Positions 24,590 to 33,028 of a stretch of DNA of 64,000 nucleotides are shown piece after piece (within the stretch, counting starts at the first letter, position 1; each line of letters starts with the position of its first letter). The DNA is taken from positions 4,960,001-5,024,000 of the forward strand of contig NC_061470.1 in the NCBI RefSeq assembly GCF_022581195.2, in the 5' to 3' direction. A program made the translations under genes and the position numbers. The notes beneath the pieces were generated by a model that saw only the letters and a program-made list of their open reading frames with translations, ran no database searches and had not been told where the DNA came from. The DNA is from Helicoverpa zea. Lineage: Eukaryota > Arthropoda > Insecta > Lepidoptera > Noctuidae.

Positions 24590-24861
24590 TTTAATCTGGA
24601 CGCGCTCAGAACAGCTCTTTGTAGGTATACATACTTATAAGTAGCTAAGGGTGTTCCCACATTGCTGTTAGAAAATGTTTGTAAACATTTTCTTGTTGTC
24701 ACCTTGCTATTGTTGAGTTGAAAATTAATTGTTTCCTGCTATGAATTGATTTTAATTCCTGACAGTAAAAACTAATAGTTGACAGTCTGTAAGCTATCAT
24801 AAGGAAATTCTCTATAATAAATTAATAAATTTATTATTTTATTAGCCTCACTACTAGCATC

Positions 24862-25080
24862 TATGTTCGGCTTCTACTGTGTCTGTTACCACTTTGAAGA
24901 CTTGGATAAACAGAAGTCTATAGTCTTTCTCAATAAGGCTATCTTACTGAAAGAATTTTTTCTAAACTCAAATTGGACCAGAAGAACCCGAAGAACCCGA
25001 AGAAGACCAGAAGACCTCTTGAATTACATAATTTTAATATGTATATGTACTAGCTATAATCTGTGGTTATAGCACTTTTG
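24862..25080 (-). repeat. Helitron-like fragment with a 9-bp minisatellite
   Basis: On the minus strand ATTCTTTCAGTAAGATAGCC and TTGAGAAAGACTATAGACTT follow the Helitron internal order (ATTCTTTCAGTGTTAGATAGCCC, GAGGAAGGCTATAGG). The adjacent 24978-25014 region is a short array of GAAGAACCC-type units. Neither end is intact. Confidence 0.4.
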
Positions 25081-25154
25081 GTTAATAAAGTATTATGTAG
25101 AAATGTAAAACATATTTCTCTTACTTAAATTACTAATATTATATAGAAACTTAC

Positions 25155-25266
25155 TTTGTTCATGCTGCTGCCACGCAAGAGCTCCGCAGAGTAACGCGAG
25201 GGTCTTCCCGGATCCCGTGGGGCTCTCCAGTATGCAGTTCTCCGACTTCTTGATAGCGGTGATGAT
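25155..25266 (-). CDS. BRIP1: FANCJ/BRIP1-like helicase, coding exon 2 (Walker A)
   Basis: This exon carries the ATP-binding motif of a FANCJ-type superfamily 2 iron-sulphur DNA helicase, which unwinds DNA during crosslink repair and replication. The acceptor is TTTCTGCTTTAG (25267-25268) and the donor GTAAGT (25149-25154). The 112 nt encode IITAIKKSENCILESPTGSG followed by KTLALLCGALAWQQHEQ plus one nucleotide. ESPTGSGKT is motif I (Walker A). The string GALAWQQ after it favours FANCJ over the related RTEL1, DDX11 or XPD. It joins exon 1 in phase 0 after a 509-bp intron. Later exons (Fe-S cysteines, DEAH box, helicase motifs III-VI) should lie at lower coordinates but none is seen in this window. 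Confidence 0.85.
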
Positions 25267-25775
25267 CTAAAGCAGAAAATAACATTGAAAATAAATAAGT
25301 ACGATGTAGAAATAAATAAGTGTTTGAGAAGTAAATATATGGATTTGATTTTACAAAAAGGTTGAAAATACTTAATGTGTTTACCATTGCTATAATGAAT
25401 GAGAATATTTGATAATTTGTTAACATAAATTGAATGTTTGTTATAGTTTTTACTTTTGGTTTACTTCTGTACTTGAGGTTTATCTTATGTTCCAAGTAGT
25501 ATTTATTATAACATATTTAAACTTATAAAATATAAATGGACAAGTTAATGTAATGTTCAATGTGTGTGTTGTACATTGAACATTACATTAACTTGTTCAT
25601 TTGTAAGTTCTAAGACGACCCACTGACCGTTTCAATCTGTAAATAGTCTCAAATATTAACATTACATTAACACTACATTCAGGAAACTAAAATACCCAGT
25701 TGACAGAACACCAATTAAATGGTACTTTGTTATCCTTCAATACAAAAGTATCACAAAAAATAAATTTATAATCAC
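25267..25775 (-). other. intron 1 of the BRIP1-like gene, with a hairpin
   Basis: This 509-bp AT-rich intron has donor GTGATT and acceptor TTTAG. It contains a foldback of two 30-bp arms (25534-25563 and 25573-25602) with one mismatch and a 9-nt loop. That could be a tiny MITE or a structured intronic RNA. Confidence 0.75.
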
Positions 25776-26213
25776 CTTTGACATTAATGCAACCTGACTT
25801 CCATAAGGATTAACTGGCAGAGTAACATTTACACCTTCGATCATCCTTTGAAAAACTTGTTTAGGAGCCTCTATGGGCTGCCTAATCTTTGCAGGTTTAG
25901 CTACAGGCACATTCACATTCTGCTTTTGAGGAAACAAAGCTCTGATCGGAGCCTTCTTACTCTCAACCTTTTTCGATTCATTTTTGTTATTTTTCGAACC
26001 AAACAAAGACTTAATGGCTGCCTTTCTTTGTAAATTGACTTCTGGGAGCTCTTCATCGTCAGATAACGCAGGTACATCATTCGAAATGTTGTTAAACTCT
26101 TCATCACTACTTATGGCAACTACATCGTCTTTAAAGGAATATCCTGCAGTTTTAGAGCATCCTGGCCCACTGAAACTGTCATCGTCGTCAGATATCTCAA
26201 TTTGTGTATCCAT
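25776..26213 (-). CDS. BRIP1: FANCJ/BRIP1-like helicase, coding exon 1
   Basis: This first coding exon encodes 146 residues, ends in phase 0 at AAAG before GTGATT, and starts at the ATG whose context is ATCAAAATGG. Residues 1-60 are acidic and disordered, with three hydrophobic-acidic repeats: IEISDDDD (5-12), VVAISSDEE (31-39) and VPALSDDEE (47-55). These match SUMO-interacting and casein-kinase-2 motif patterns. A basic Lys-rich stretch follows (about 63-112). Residues 129-146 (VTLPVNPYGSQVALMSK) form the Q-motif region that precedes Walker A in FANCJ. An in-frame ATG further upstream is not available. The extended N-terminus is longer than in vertebrate FANCJ, where the helicase core begins near residue 10. 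Regulation is probably S-phase linked (E2F site 45 bp upstream). Confidence 0.85.
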
Positions 26214-27012
26214 TTTGATTGAAATTCACTTAATTATACACTTAACACTATGAATAATTTCCCGCGTTTTGCTCGCTTTCTTATAACCAATAAGATAAAG
26301 ATTTTATGTGACCATTTGGATAGTAATGCACACACACAAACTAAACATGCCAATAAACCAATTAGCTTATTCCAGTTATCAGCTCTATTGCTGTATAATT
26401 AGTCTCTAAACGTATTATTGGTAAACCAAAATACAGTTGCAGAAACTGATAAACAAACAGCTGAGGCCGAATGTCATTTTAGCATCTGTCACTGTCATTT
26501 GGCACGGGCGGCGTTTCATTTTCCGCAGCAAGCGCTAATATTTTTAGTTCCTTTGTGTTTTATGTTAACCATAGATATAATATTACTAAACAAGATTGCG
26601 CACGCTCAAAATATATATTTACGAAAATGAACTCTATTCTAACGCAATAAGGTACTAAATTGGTTGCATAATACACAGAGGCAAATCCGAGCCGAGAGGG
26701 ATAGTTCGAACGGAGGCTGTTTGTCTCTTTCTAACACCTTGCCAGCATAAAAAAATGTTGTGATCAAAAGTTTTGTCTTCCCAAAAAACAATTGAATCAC
26801 TTATATTTTTATCTTATTTTAACAATTGTAAGTCAACAAATTAATAACAATCGCATTAATTTATTCGTATTTATTATTAAAACATAAACAACATAAATTT
26901 TTATTTTGCTTTTTTTTATTTTCTAGCGGTAACCCTGAACATTCTTGGCGCGTAATCAGCATTTAAAATTTTGTTTATATTTTTTTGTATTTAATCAATT
27001 CAAACTATTAAA
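26214..27012. promoter_or_regulatory. shared divergent promoter region, BRIP1-like / THAP gene
   Basis: About 800 bp separate the start codons of two divergent genes. The BRIP1 side has the E2F and CCAAT motifs. A GC-richer stretch at 26500-26535 (GGCACGGGCGGCG) and the element GAGCCGAGAGGG..ACGGAGGC (26689-26734) lie nearer the THAP side. No TATA box is convincing on either side, which fits a housekeeping-type bidirectional promoter. Confidence 0.5.
26258..26265. promoter_or_regulatory. E2F-type site upstream of the BRIP1-like gene
   Basis: TTTCCCGC is a perfect match to the E2F consensus TTTSSCGC and lies 45 bp upstream of the helicase start codon. E2F control is usual for replication and repair genes. 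A CCAAT box lies at 26287-26291. Confidence 0.5.
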
Positions 27013-27069
27013 ATGGTGAAAAAGTGTTGCTTTTATACTTGTGAAAGTGAATCCTATGGTGGTTGCAAT
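27013..27069 (+). pseudogene. THAP-domain gene, first coding exon (5' part), interrupted
   Basis: The ATG at 27013 (context TTAAAATGG) opens MVKKCCFYTCESESYGGCN, the start of a THAP zinc-finger domain: initiator Met, then the closely spaced Cys residues of the C2CH zinc site. THAP domains bind DNA. After codon 19 a hAT element begins and its first three bases (TAG) stop the frame. The remaining 14 nt of the exon lie at 33015-33028, beyond the insertion. With one copy of the 8-bp duplication removed, the frame continues as ISFHR, the next conserved THAP block, to a GTAAGC splice donor. The exon is therefore broken in this assembly. Later exons were not found. The gene is divergent from the BRIP1-like gene. 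Confidence 0.85.
27062..27069. repeat. target-site duplication of the outer hAT, left copy
   Basis: GTTGCAAT, identical to 33007-33014. It is also THAP coding sequence (codons for G-C-N in part). Confidence 0.95.
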
Positions 27070-27179
27070 TAGGGCATGCAATACCGGTTAACCGGTTTCG
27101 TTTTTACCGGTAAATCGCCCATTTTTGCGAGTTTTAAATTACCGGTAAAAATAATATGAAACCGGTAATTTACCGGTTT

Positions 27180-30028
27180 ATTTATTTATTATTTATTTAT
27201 TTATTCTTTATTGTACACAAAAACATATAAAAAAAAAAGACACACAACACAGAGAAGACATGTACAAAGGCGAGCTTAACCCAGAACTGGGTTCTCTAAC
27301 AGCAAACCTTAGAGCGATAGAGAGATGCGATAGGGAAGAGAAAATTTAAAGTGCACAACATTAAACAAAACAAAGATGAAACTACATAACATAAAATATA
27401 TACCTATAAATAAAACATAAAATATAATAAATAAATAAATACATACATACAAATAAGGTCATGTTGACAGGAAATGTTCTTTAGTTCGTCTCCTGAAGAC
27501 ATCTAACGACTTGCTCTCACGTATACTGTGAGGCAGAGCGTTCCAAAGCCTCACAGCGCGCACAGTGAAGGATCCATCATAACGGCTCGAAGTATGAGGA
27601 GGGATACGGACTAGGAGAGATACAGAGGAGCGACAGGGTTTGCCTCTGGGAACAAGGAACTCAAAACGTTCCCGAAGATAGCTCGGAGCGTTGGGATTAT
27701 GAAGAAGAGAAAAGAGAAAAGATAGAATATGAGCATCTCGACGCTGCCGAATTGGCAGCCACTTCAGCTGGCTCCGAAATTCTGACACATGGTCGTATTT
27801 CCGGAGGCCAAAAATGAAGCGAATACACAAATTCTGCAGACGCTCGAGTTTGTCAAGAAGTTCTTCAGTCGCATCAAGAAAGCAGACATCAGCATAATCT
27901 AAAAGAGGGAGAAGAAGCGACTGAGCGAGAGTAATTTTTGTCGGAAAAGGCAGGAACTTCTGGAGACGTTTGAGTGACTGAAACGAGCAAAAAACCCTTC
28001 TGCTTACTTCCGCAATGTGTGAACCCCAGGATAAATGACAGTCCATAATTACCCCCAAGTTCTTGACCGCAGAGGAGTATGGGATGGCAACGCTATCATA
28101 TGAAACCGGTGGTGGAGAAGACAGCTTATTAAGGAAATATCTGCCACCAATAATGATAGCTTGTGACTTGGCAGGATTGACTAGAAGTCCGAAATCCTTA
28201 GCCCATCGACTTATGTTTCTAAGATCATTATTGATGGCATCAATTGCTTTCGGCAGCTCTTCAAGTTTGAAGTGTTGATAAAGCTGCAAGTCATCTGCAT
28301 AGAGATGGTAATGCGAAACTAGTGACTTAGTGATGGCGTTTATAAAAACGGAGAAAAGTAATGGAGAGAGAACGCCACCTTGAGGAACACCCGCAGCGAG
28401 TTCCCGCCACTCAGAGGAAGCCTCATCAACGCAAACCGACTGTGAGCGACCTCGAAGATAAGAGTTGAACCACCCCACAGCAGAAGGAGATACATTTAGT
28501 GAGGATAGGATACCTAAGAGGATGTCGAAATCAACTGAGTTAAACGCACTGCTAAAATCCAGCAAAACCAGTACAGTTAAAAGCCCCTTCTCCATAGCCA
28601 GCCGGATATCATCAGTAATTTTGATGAGAGCCGACACTGTACTATGGCCAGGGCGAAAACCAGACTGGTATGGACTTAGCAGGCTGTTAAAGGAGAGATA
28701 ACGAGAAAGTTGATTGTTGACAACACTCTCAAGGACTTTGGATAGAATTGGAAGTATGGATATAGGACGATACTGAGACACTGAGGATGGATTGGAGACT
28801 TTGGGCAAGGGCAACACATGAGCTTTCTTCCAAGCCGATGGAAAGGAGCTAGTGAAGAGGGAATAATTGACTAGGTGGAGAATGACAGGAATGATGATAT
28901 TAAGGATAGGAAGTAGCATTTGTAGGTGAAGGCCGTCATCCCCGACAGCTTTTGTGGAGATGGATAGAATGGCACGTTTGATATCTCCCTCCGTAGCCGG
29001 GTGGAATGAAAACGAAGTACATTTAGGCAAAGAAAGTTTTGAGAGATACTGAAGAGTAGACGATTTAACGTTGTCGTCCAGCGTTACTGGTGACTTCGAG
29101 AAATGGTCATTAATTGTGTTGAGGTTTAATTCGGGAGCGCTATCATTAGCGACCTTCCCGATACCAAAAGTCTTAAGAAATTGCCATACTTGTGCTGTGT
29201 TGAAGTTTTTAATGGAGTTGTGAATATGGCATCTCTTCGCATCTCTGCACAGACGACTGCAGCGATTACGTAATTGCTTGTAAAAAGACCAGTTCTCCTC
29301 AGTTGGATCCCTTCTGTAGCGTCGCTTAGCCTTATCCCGTCTTGACATTTCCTGTTTTATACTGTCAGATAGCCACGGGGCTGGAAGGTGTTTGACTCTG
29401 ACTTTTTTAACAGGTGCATGTTTATCGTAGAGTTCCAACACTAACTTGTTAAATTCAGATACCATGGAATCCACATCAGTGCAGTCGTAAACAGGAGACC
29501 AGTCAATTCTGCCCGCATCCTCCATCAAACGATCCATATCAATGTTCTTGAAACTGCGAAGGAAAAGAAACTTGGATTTACGCTTAGGAGGACGAATCTT
29601 ATAAGATAGAAACAAAAGGTCATGATATGAGAAAGAGGCAGGAAGTTGACCATGAGTGGCTACTTTGCTAGGGTCTGATACTATTATAAGATCTAGAAGA
29701 GAGGGATTACAGTGAGGGGCGTGATGAGTAGCATTAAGCTGAAGAATGTTCATATTGACAGAAGAGACAAGAGATCGAAGTTTACGGCTGCGCACATCAT
29801 CCTTAATTAAACAGGTGTTGAAGTCTCCGAGGATAATAGTGTGGTCATAACAGGGAGTGAGAGATTCAAGTTTCGACTCAAAAGAAGAAAAGTAGTCGAA
29901 AGTGCACGAAGGATTATAATATACACCTAAAAGTATTTTGGCACCATTAAAATTAATTTCGATAAAGAGATGTTCAGCAAATTTAGAGTAATCGCTCGGA
30001 GACTTGTCCACAATGTGATAGTTTTTAC
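27180..30028 (-). mobile_element. 5'-truncated non-LTR retrotransposon (CR1/L2/Jockey-type)
   Basis: Inserted in the outer hAT within GGTTT/TTTACG, compared with the uninterrupted inner copy at about 31352-31362. In its own orientation the element ends in an AAAT-type microsatellite tail (27180-27206 plus-strand TTTA repeats) instead of a plain poly(A). The 5' end is truncated inside the endonuclease domain near 30015. A clean target duplication is not visible; an extra GTTTTTAC at 30021-30028 may be part of the junction. Confidence 0.88.
27459..30011 (-). CDS. LINE ORF2: endonuclease (partial) and reverse transcriptase
   Basis: 850 codons are open without interruption. They begin inside an apurinic-type endonuclease, with LGDFN (61-65), SLLDLI (104-109) and SYHDLL (128-133, the usual S-D-H site) visible. 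The reverse transcriptase follows: YRPISILPILSK (414-425), LLDFSSAF with the catalytic Asp (483-490), GVPQGGVLSP (541-550) and YADDLQLY with the catalytic Asp pair (571-578). A thumb and C-terminal region end in RRRTKEHFLST. There is no RNase H or C-terminal zinc knuckle. The first codon is GTG at the truncation, so there is no real start; the N-terminal part of the endonuclease and ORF1 are lost. The intact frame means a young, dead-on-arrival copy. Motif spelling places it in the broad CR1/L2/Jockey group; the exact clade is uncertain. Confidence 0.93.
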   Translation of the reverse strand: MDKSPSDYSKFAEHLFIEINFNGAKILLGVYYNPSCTFDYFSSFESKLESLTPCYDHTIILGDFNTCLIKDDVRSRKLRSLVSSVNMNILQLNATHHAPHCNPSLLDLIIVSDPSKVATHGQLPASFSYHDLLFLSYKIRPPKRKSKFLFLRSFKNIDMDRLMEDAGRIDWSPVYDCTDVDSMVSEFNKLVLELYDKHAPVKKVRVKHLPAPWLSDSIKQEMSRRDKAKRRYRRDPTEENWSFYKQLRNRCSRLCRDAKRCHIHNSIKNFNTAQVWQFLKTFGIGKVANDSAPELNLNTINDHFSKSPVTLDDNVKSSTLQYLSKLSLPKCTSFSFHPATEGDIKRAILSISTKAVGDDGLHLQMLLPILNIIIPVILHLVNYSLFTSSFPSAWKKAHVLPLPKVSNPSSVSQYRPISILPILSKVLESVVNNQLSRYLSFNSLLSPYQSGFRPGHSTVSALIKITDDIRLAMEKGLLTVLVLLDFSSAFNSVDFDILLGILSSLNVSPSAVGWFNSYLRGRSQSVCVDEASSEWRELAAGVPQGGVLSPLLFSVFINAITKSLVSHYHLYADDLQLYQHFKLEELPKAIDAINNDLRNISRWAKDFGLLVNPAKSQAIIIGGRYFLNKLSSPPPVSYDSVAIPYSSAVKNLGVIMDCHLSWGSHIAEVSRRVFCSFQSLKRLQKFLPFPTKITLAQSLLLPLLDYADVCFLDATEELLDKLERLQNLCIRFIFGLRKYDHVSEFRSQLKWLPIRQRRDAHILSFLFSLLHNPNAPSYLRERFEFLVPRGKPCRSSVSLLVRIPPHTSSRYDGSFTVRAVRLWNALPHSIRESKSLDVFRRRTKEHFLST

Positions 30029-30352
30029 GTTTTTACGTTTTTCTGATAAAATATAGCAATTGTTCATTTAACGTCAAATCTTTGTTATGTAGCCCGAATA
30101 TAATGTAATGTTGCATACATTACGTATTGTAGAGTGCTAAAGTTGCTGTTTTTTAGAAAAGTAAACTTGTGTGTCCTTAACTATCTCTAGGTAAGATACA
30201 AATCTTTTTTCTCATCTTAATTTATAAAATCTAAACAAATTGTATTCATTCGGTTATTCTGTTTTTCCTCATAGCTGTCAGCTCATACTAGGTACAAATG
30301 TAGCTAATGCTTATTTTACCTACTCTATGACCTTACTGAGCAAGGGCTTTTA

Positions 30353-30700
30353 CTTCACCACCATGCGGACAGCTCTGAGGACACGGTGGAGCACACAGTC
30401 CAGGTGTGCACTGCCTGGGAAGGGTACCGCCGTGTTGTCGTCGAGGCAATAGGCAGTGGCGACCTGTCGCGTCCTTCCCGGATTCAAGCCATGGTCCGGA
30501 GCTAGAGGGAATGGGAAGCCGTCGCCCCTTCTGCGAAGCAGTCATGCTCGAGAAGGAGACGGCGGAGCGACTGCGAGTAGCACCTCTCATCCCAGCCTCT
30601 GTAGTGGACCAGGAAGACACCATGGGCGCCAAGGATCGAGAGACGACTCCCGGCCACCGTAGGCGTCGGTCTGTGGGCGGTGAGTTCGGGTGGCTCATCG
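30353..30700 (+). pseudogene. captured R1-like LINE ORF2 3' end (outer hAT copy)
   Basis: The plus-strand reading HHHADSSEDTVEHTVQVC then TAWEGYRRVVVEAIG is the end of the C-terminal zinc-knuckle region of R1-clade ORF2 (C..H..DTxEHxxxxCxxW). It stops at TAG near 30507. The downstream tail (FCEAVMLEKETAERLRV and on to GHRRRR) continues in another frame. It is a fragment carried as filler by the hAT; the inner copy holds the same piece at about 31676-32000. Confidence 0.75.
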
Positions 30701-30984
30701 TTCCACCGTCTGCATAGACAACAGACCCGAGTCAGCGGCGCACGTTGTTCCACGGGCTTCTCAGGGAGATGTCAGCAAACCCAGTGGGGCCCAGCAGGGC
30801 CAAGGCCTGCCGGGGCCGCGGGATTGTTCGAAAGAGTTGCCGCTACCCTGGTCCATAAAACGCCTACTAAAAAACATGGGTTTTAGATAGAAAGAGTCTG
30901 TCATTTGATGATTTACCATAAAAAAGGGCTTTCCCTTCAATGAAAAATATATATTTTACGGTAATTCTTAGCGTTTATCCCGTC

Positions 30985-31230
30985 TTGTGACGGGGTCGGC
31001 TTTCCGTATCTTCCTTCTTCCACTTCGCTCTATCCTCCTGAATAGACATCTTCCTCTTCGAGTTCGCAGATTTTCATGTTACGACACTCAACCACCACGG
31101 TTTCGGCCTGCCGTTGCCCCTTTGACCGGGTATATTGAGATTGAGTATCACATTCACACTGCCGATGTCCTCAGGTGTCACTCCTTTTTACATGTCCGTA
31201 CCATCGCAGCCGTTTCTCTAGCATTTTGTC
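30985..31230 (-). pseudogene. captured RTE-like LINE ORF 3' end (outer hAT copy)
   Basis: On the minus strand, DKMLEKRLRWYGHVKR is the typical LRWYGHV motif near the C-terminus of RTE-type reverse transcriptase ORFs. It is followed by a decayed region with GRGRP- and KADPV-like remnants. Stops and shifts show it is not functional. The inner hAT copy has the matching segment at about 32280-32540. Confidence 0.7.
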
Positions 31231-31249
31231 GGCGACATCGCGTACGGAT

Positions 31250-32773
31250 TAGGGCATGCAATACCGGTTAACCGGTTTCGTTTTTACCGGTAAATCGCCC
31301 ATTTTTGCGAGTTTTAAATTACCGGTAAAAATAATATGAAACCGGTAATTTACCGGTTTTTACGTTTTTCTGATAAAATATAGCAATTGTTCATTTAACG
31401 TCAAATCTTGTTATGTAGCCTGAATATAATGTAATATTGCATACATTACGTATTGTAACAGTGTTAAAGTTGCTGTTTTTAGAAAAGTAACTTAACTATC
31501 TCTAGGTTAGATACAAATCTTCTTCCTCATCTTAATTTATAAAATCTAAACAAATTGTATTCATTCGGTTATTCTGTTTTTTTTCCTCATAGCTGTCAGC
31601 TCATACTAGGTACAAATGTAGCTAATGCTTATTTTACCTACTCTATGACCTTACTGAGCAAGGGCTTTTACTTCACCACCATGCGGACAGCTCTAAGGAC
31701 ACGGTGGAGCACACAGTCCAGGTGTGCACTGCCTGGGAAGGGTACCGCCGTGTTGTCGTCGAGGCAATAGGCAGCGACGACCTTTCGCGTCCTTCCCTGG
31801 TTCAAGCCATGGTCCGGAGCTAGAGGGAATGGGAAGCCGTCGCCCCTTCTGCGAAGCAGTCATGCGGAGCGACTGCGAGTAGCACCTCTCATCCCAGCCG
31901 CTGTAGTGGACCAGGAAGACACCACGGGCGCCAAGGGTCGAGAGACGACTCCCGGCCACCGTAGGCGTCGGTCTGTGGGCGGTGAGTTCGGGTGGCTCAT
32001 CGTTCCACCGTCTGCATAGACAACAGACCCGTGTCAGCGGCGCGCGTTGTTCCACAGGATCCTCAGGGAGATGTCAGCAAACCCAGTGGGGCCCAGCAGG
32101 GCCAAGGCCTGCCGGGGCCGCGGGATTGTTCGAAAGAGTTACCGCTACCCTGGTCCATAAAACACTTACTAAAAAAACATGGGTTTTAGACAGAAAGAGT
32201 CTGTCATTTGATGATTTACCATAAAAAAGGGCTTTCCCTTCAATGAAAAATATATTTTTTACGGTAATTCTTAGCGTTTATCCCGTCTTGTGACGGGGTC
32301 GGCTTTCCGTATCTTCCTTCTATATCCTCCTGAATAGACATCTTCCTCTTCGAGTTCGCAGATTTTCATGTCATTCATTACGACACACTACCACCACGGT
32401 TTCGGCCTGCCTTTGCGCCTTTGACCGGGTATATTGAGATTGAGTATCACATTCACACTGCCGATGTCCTCAGGTGTCACTCCTTTTTACATGTCCGTAC
32501 CATCGCAGCCGTTTCTCTTGCATTTTGTCGGCGACATCGCGTACGGATGGTACTGACATGTTTTTTGTTACGGCCCACGACACAAAAAACGTTTACCACC
32601 TTATACTTTGCATATTTATTTAGTTTTTACTTTAAGACTACCCAATCTTATTGTTATAATATCACATTTTAAAAAAATTACAAAAATTGCCGTTTTACCG
32701 GTTTACCGGTAAAAATATTTTTATTACCGATTTTTTACCGGTAATTTTTGTTTTACCGAAATTGCATGCCCTA
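31250..32773 (+). mobile_element. inner copy of the same hAT element, inserted into the outer one
   Basis: This complete 1524-bp copy has the same TAGGGCATGCAAT ends (31250-31262 and 32761-32773). It is flanked by an exact 8-bp duplication GTACGGAT (31242-31249 and 32774-32781) made from outer-element sequence. It is closely similar to the outer copy but differs by small deletions: about 15-18 bp after GCAGTCATG near 31865, and about 9 bp near 32320. It lacks the LINE. It came from another genomic copy, not from local duplication. Confidence 0.93.
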
Positions 32774-33006
32774 GTACGGATGGTACTGACATGTTTTTTG
32801 TTACGGCCCACGACACAAAAAACGTTTACCACCTTATACTTTGCATATTTATTTAGTTTTTGCTTTAAGACTACCCAATCTTATTGTTATAATATCACAT
32901 TTTAAAAAAATTACAAAAATTACCGTTTTACCGGTTTACCGGTAAAAATATTTTTATTACCGAATTTTTACCGGTAATTTTTGTTTTACCGAAATTGCAT
33001 GCCCTA

Positions 33007-33014
33007 GTTGCAAT
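33007..33014. repeat. target-site duplication of the outer hAT, right copy
   Basis: GTTGCAAT, identical to 27062-27069. Eight bp is the hAT signature. Confidence 0.95.
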
Positions 33015-33028
33015 ATATCGTTCCACCG
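33015..33028 (+). pseudogene. THAP-domain gene, first coding exon (3' part) and splice donor
   Basis: These 14 nt, ATATCGTTCCACCG, encode ISFH plus two bases of the next codon and end at GTAAGC (33029-33034). Read after ..GGTTGCAAT they restore the THAP frame. The fit of frame, motif and donor on the far side of a 5.9-kb insertion is the main evidence that one exon was split. Confidence 0.85.

Larger units (their letters stand above)
27070..33006 (+). mobile_element. outer hAT element, carrying a nested hAT and a LINE
   Basis: The termini are perfect 13-bp inverted repeats, TAGGGCATGCAAT (27070-27082) and its complement (32994-33006), flanked by the 8-bp duplication. Subterminal regions are packed with ACCGGTAA/TTACCGGT motifs, likely transposase binding sites. 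Without its two insertions the element is about 1.55 kb (27070-27179, 30029-31249, 32782-33006). It encodes no transposase, so it is non-autonomous. Its interior consists of captured 3' ends of two LINEs: R1-like on the plus strand (about 30353-30700) and RTE-like on the minus strand (about 30985-31230). Confidence 0.93.

Noticed and set aside
24978..25014. GAAGAACCC-type array as a coding Arg/Thr repeat
   Set aside because: The array sits in a decayed Helitron-like fragment and the open frame around it has no supporting exon structure.
30240..32905. Many open frames of 65-120 codons on both strands
   Set aside because: They are accidental frames in the GC-rich captured LINE pieces of the two hAT copies, and they recur in parallel because the copies are alike.
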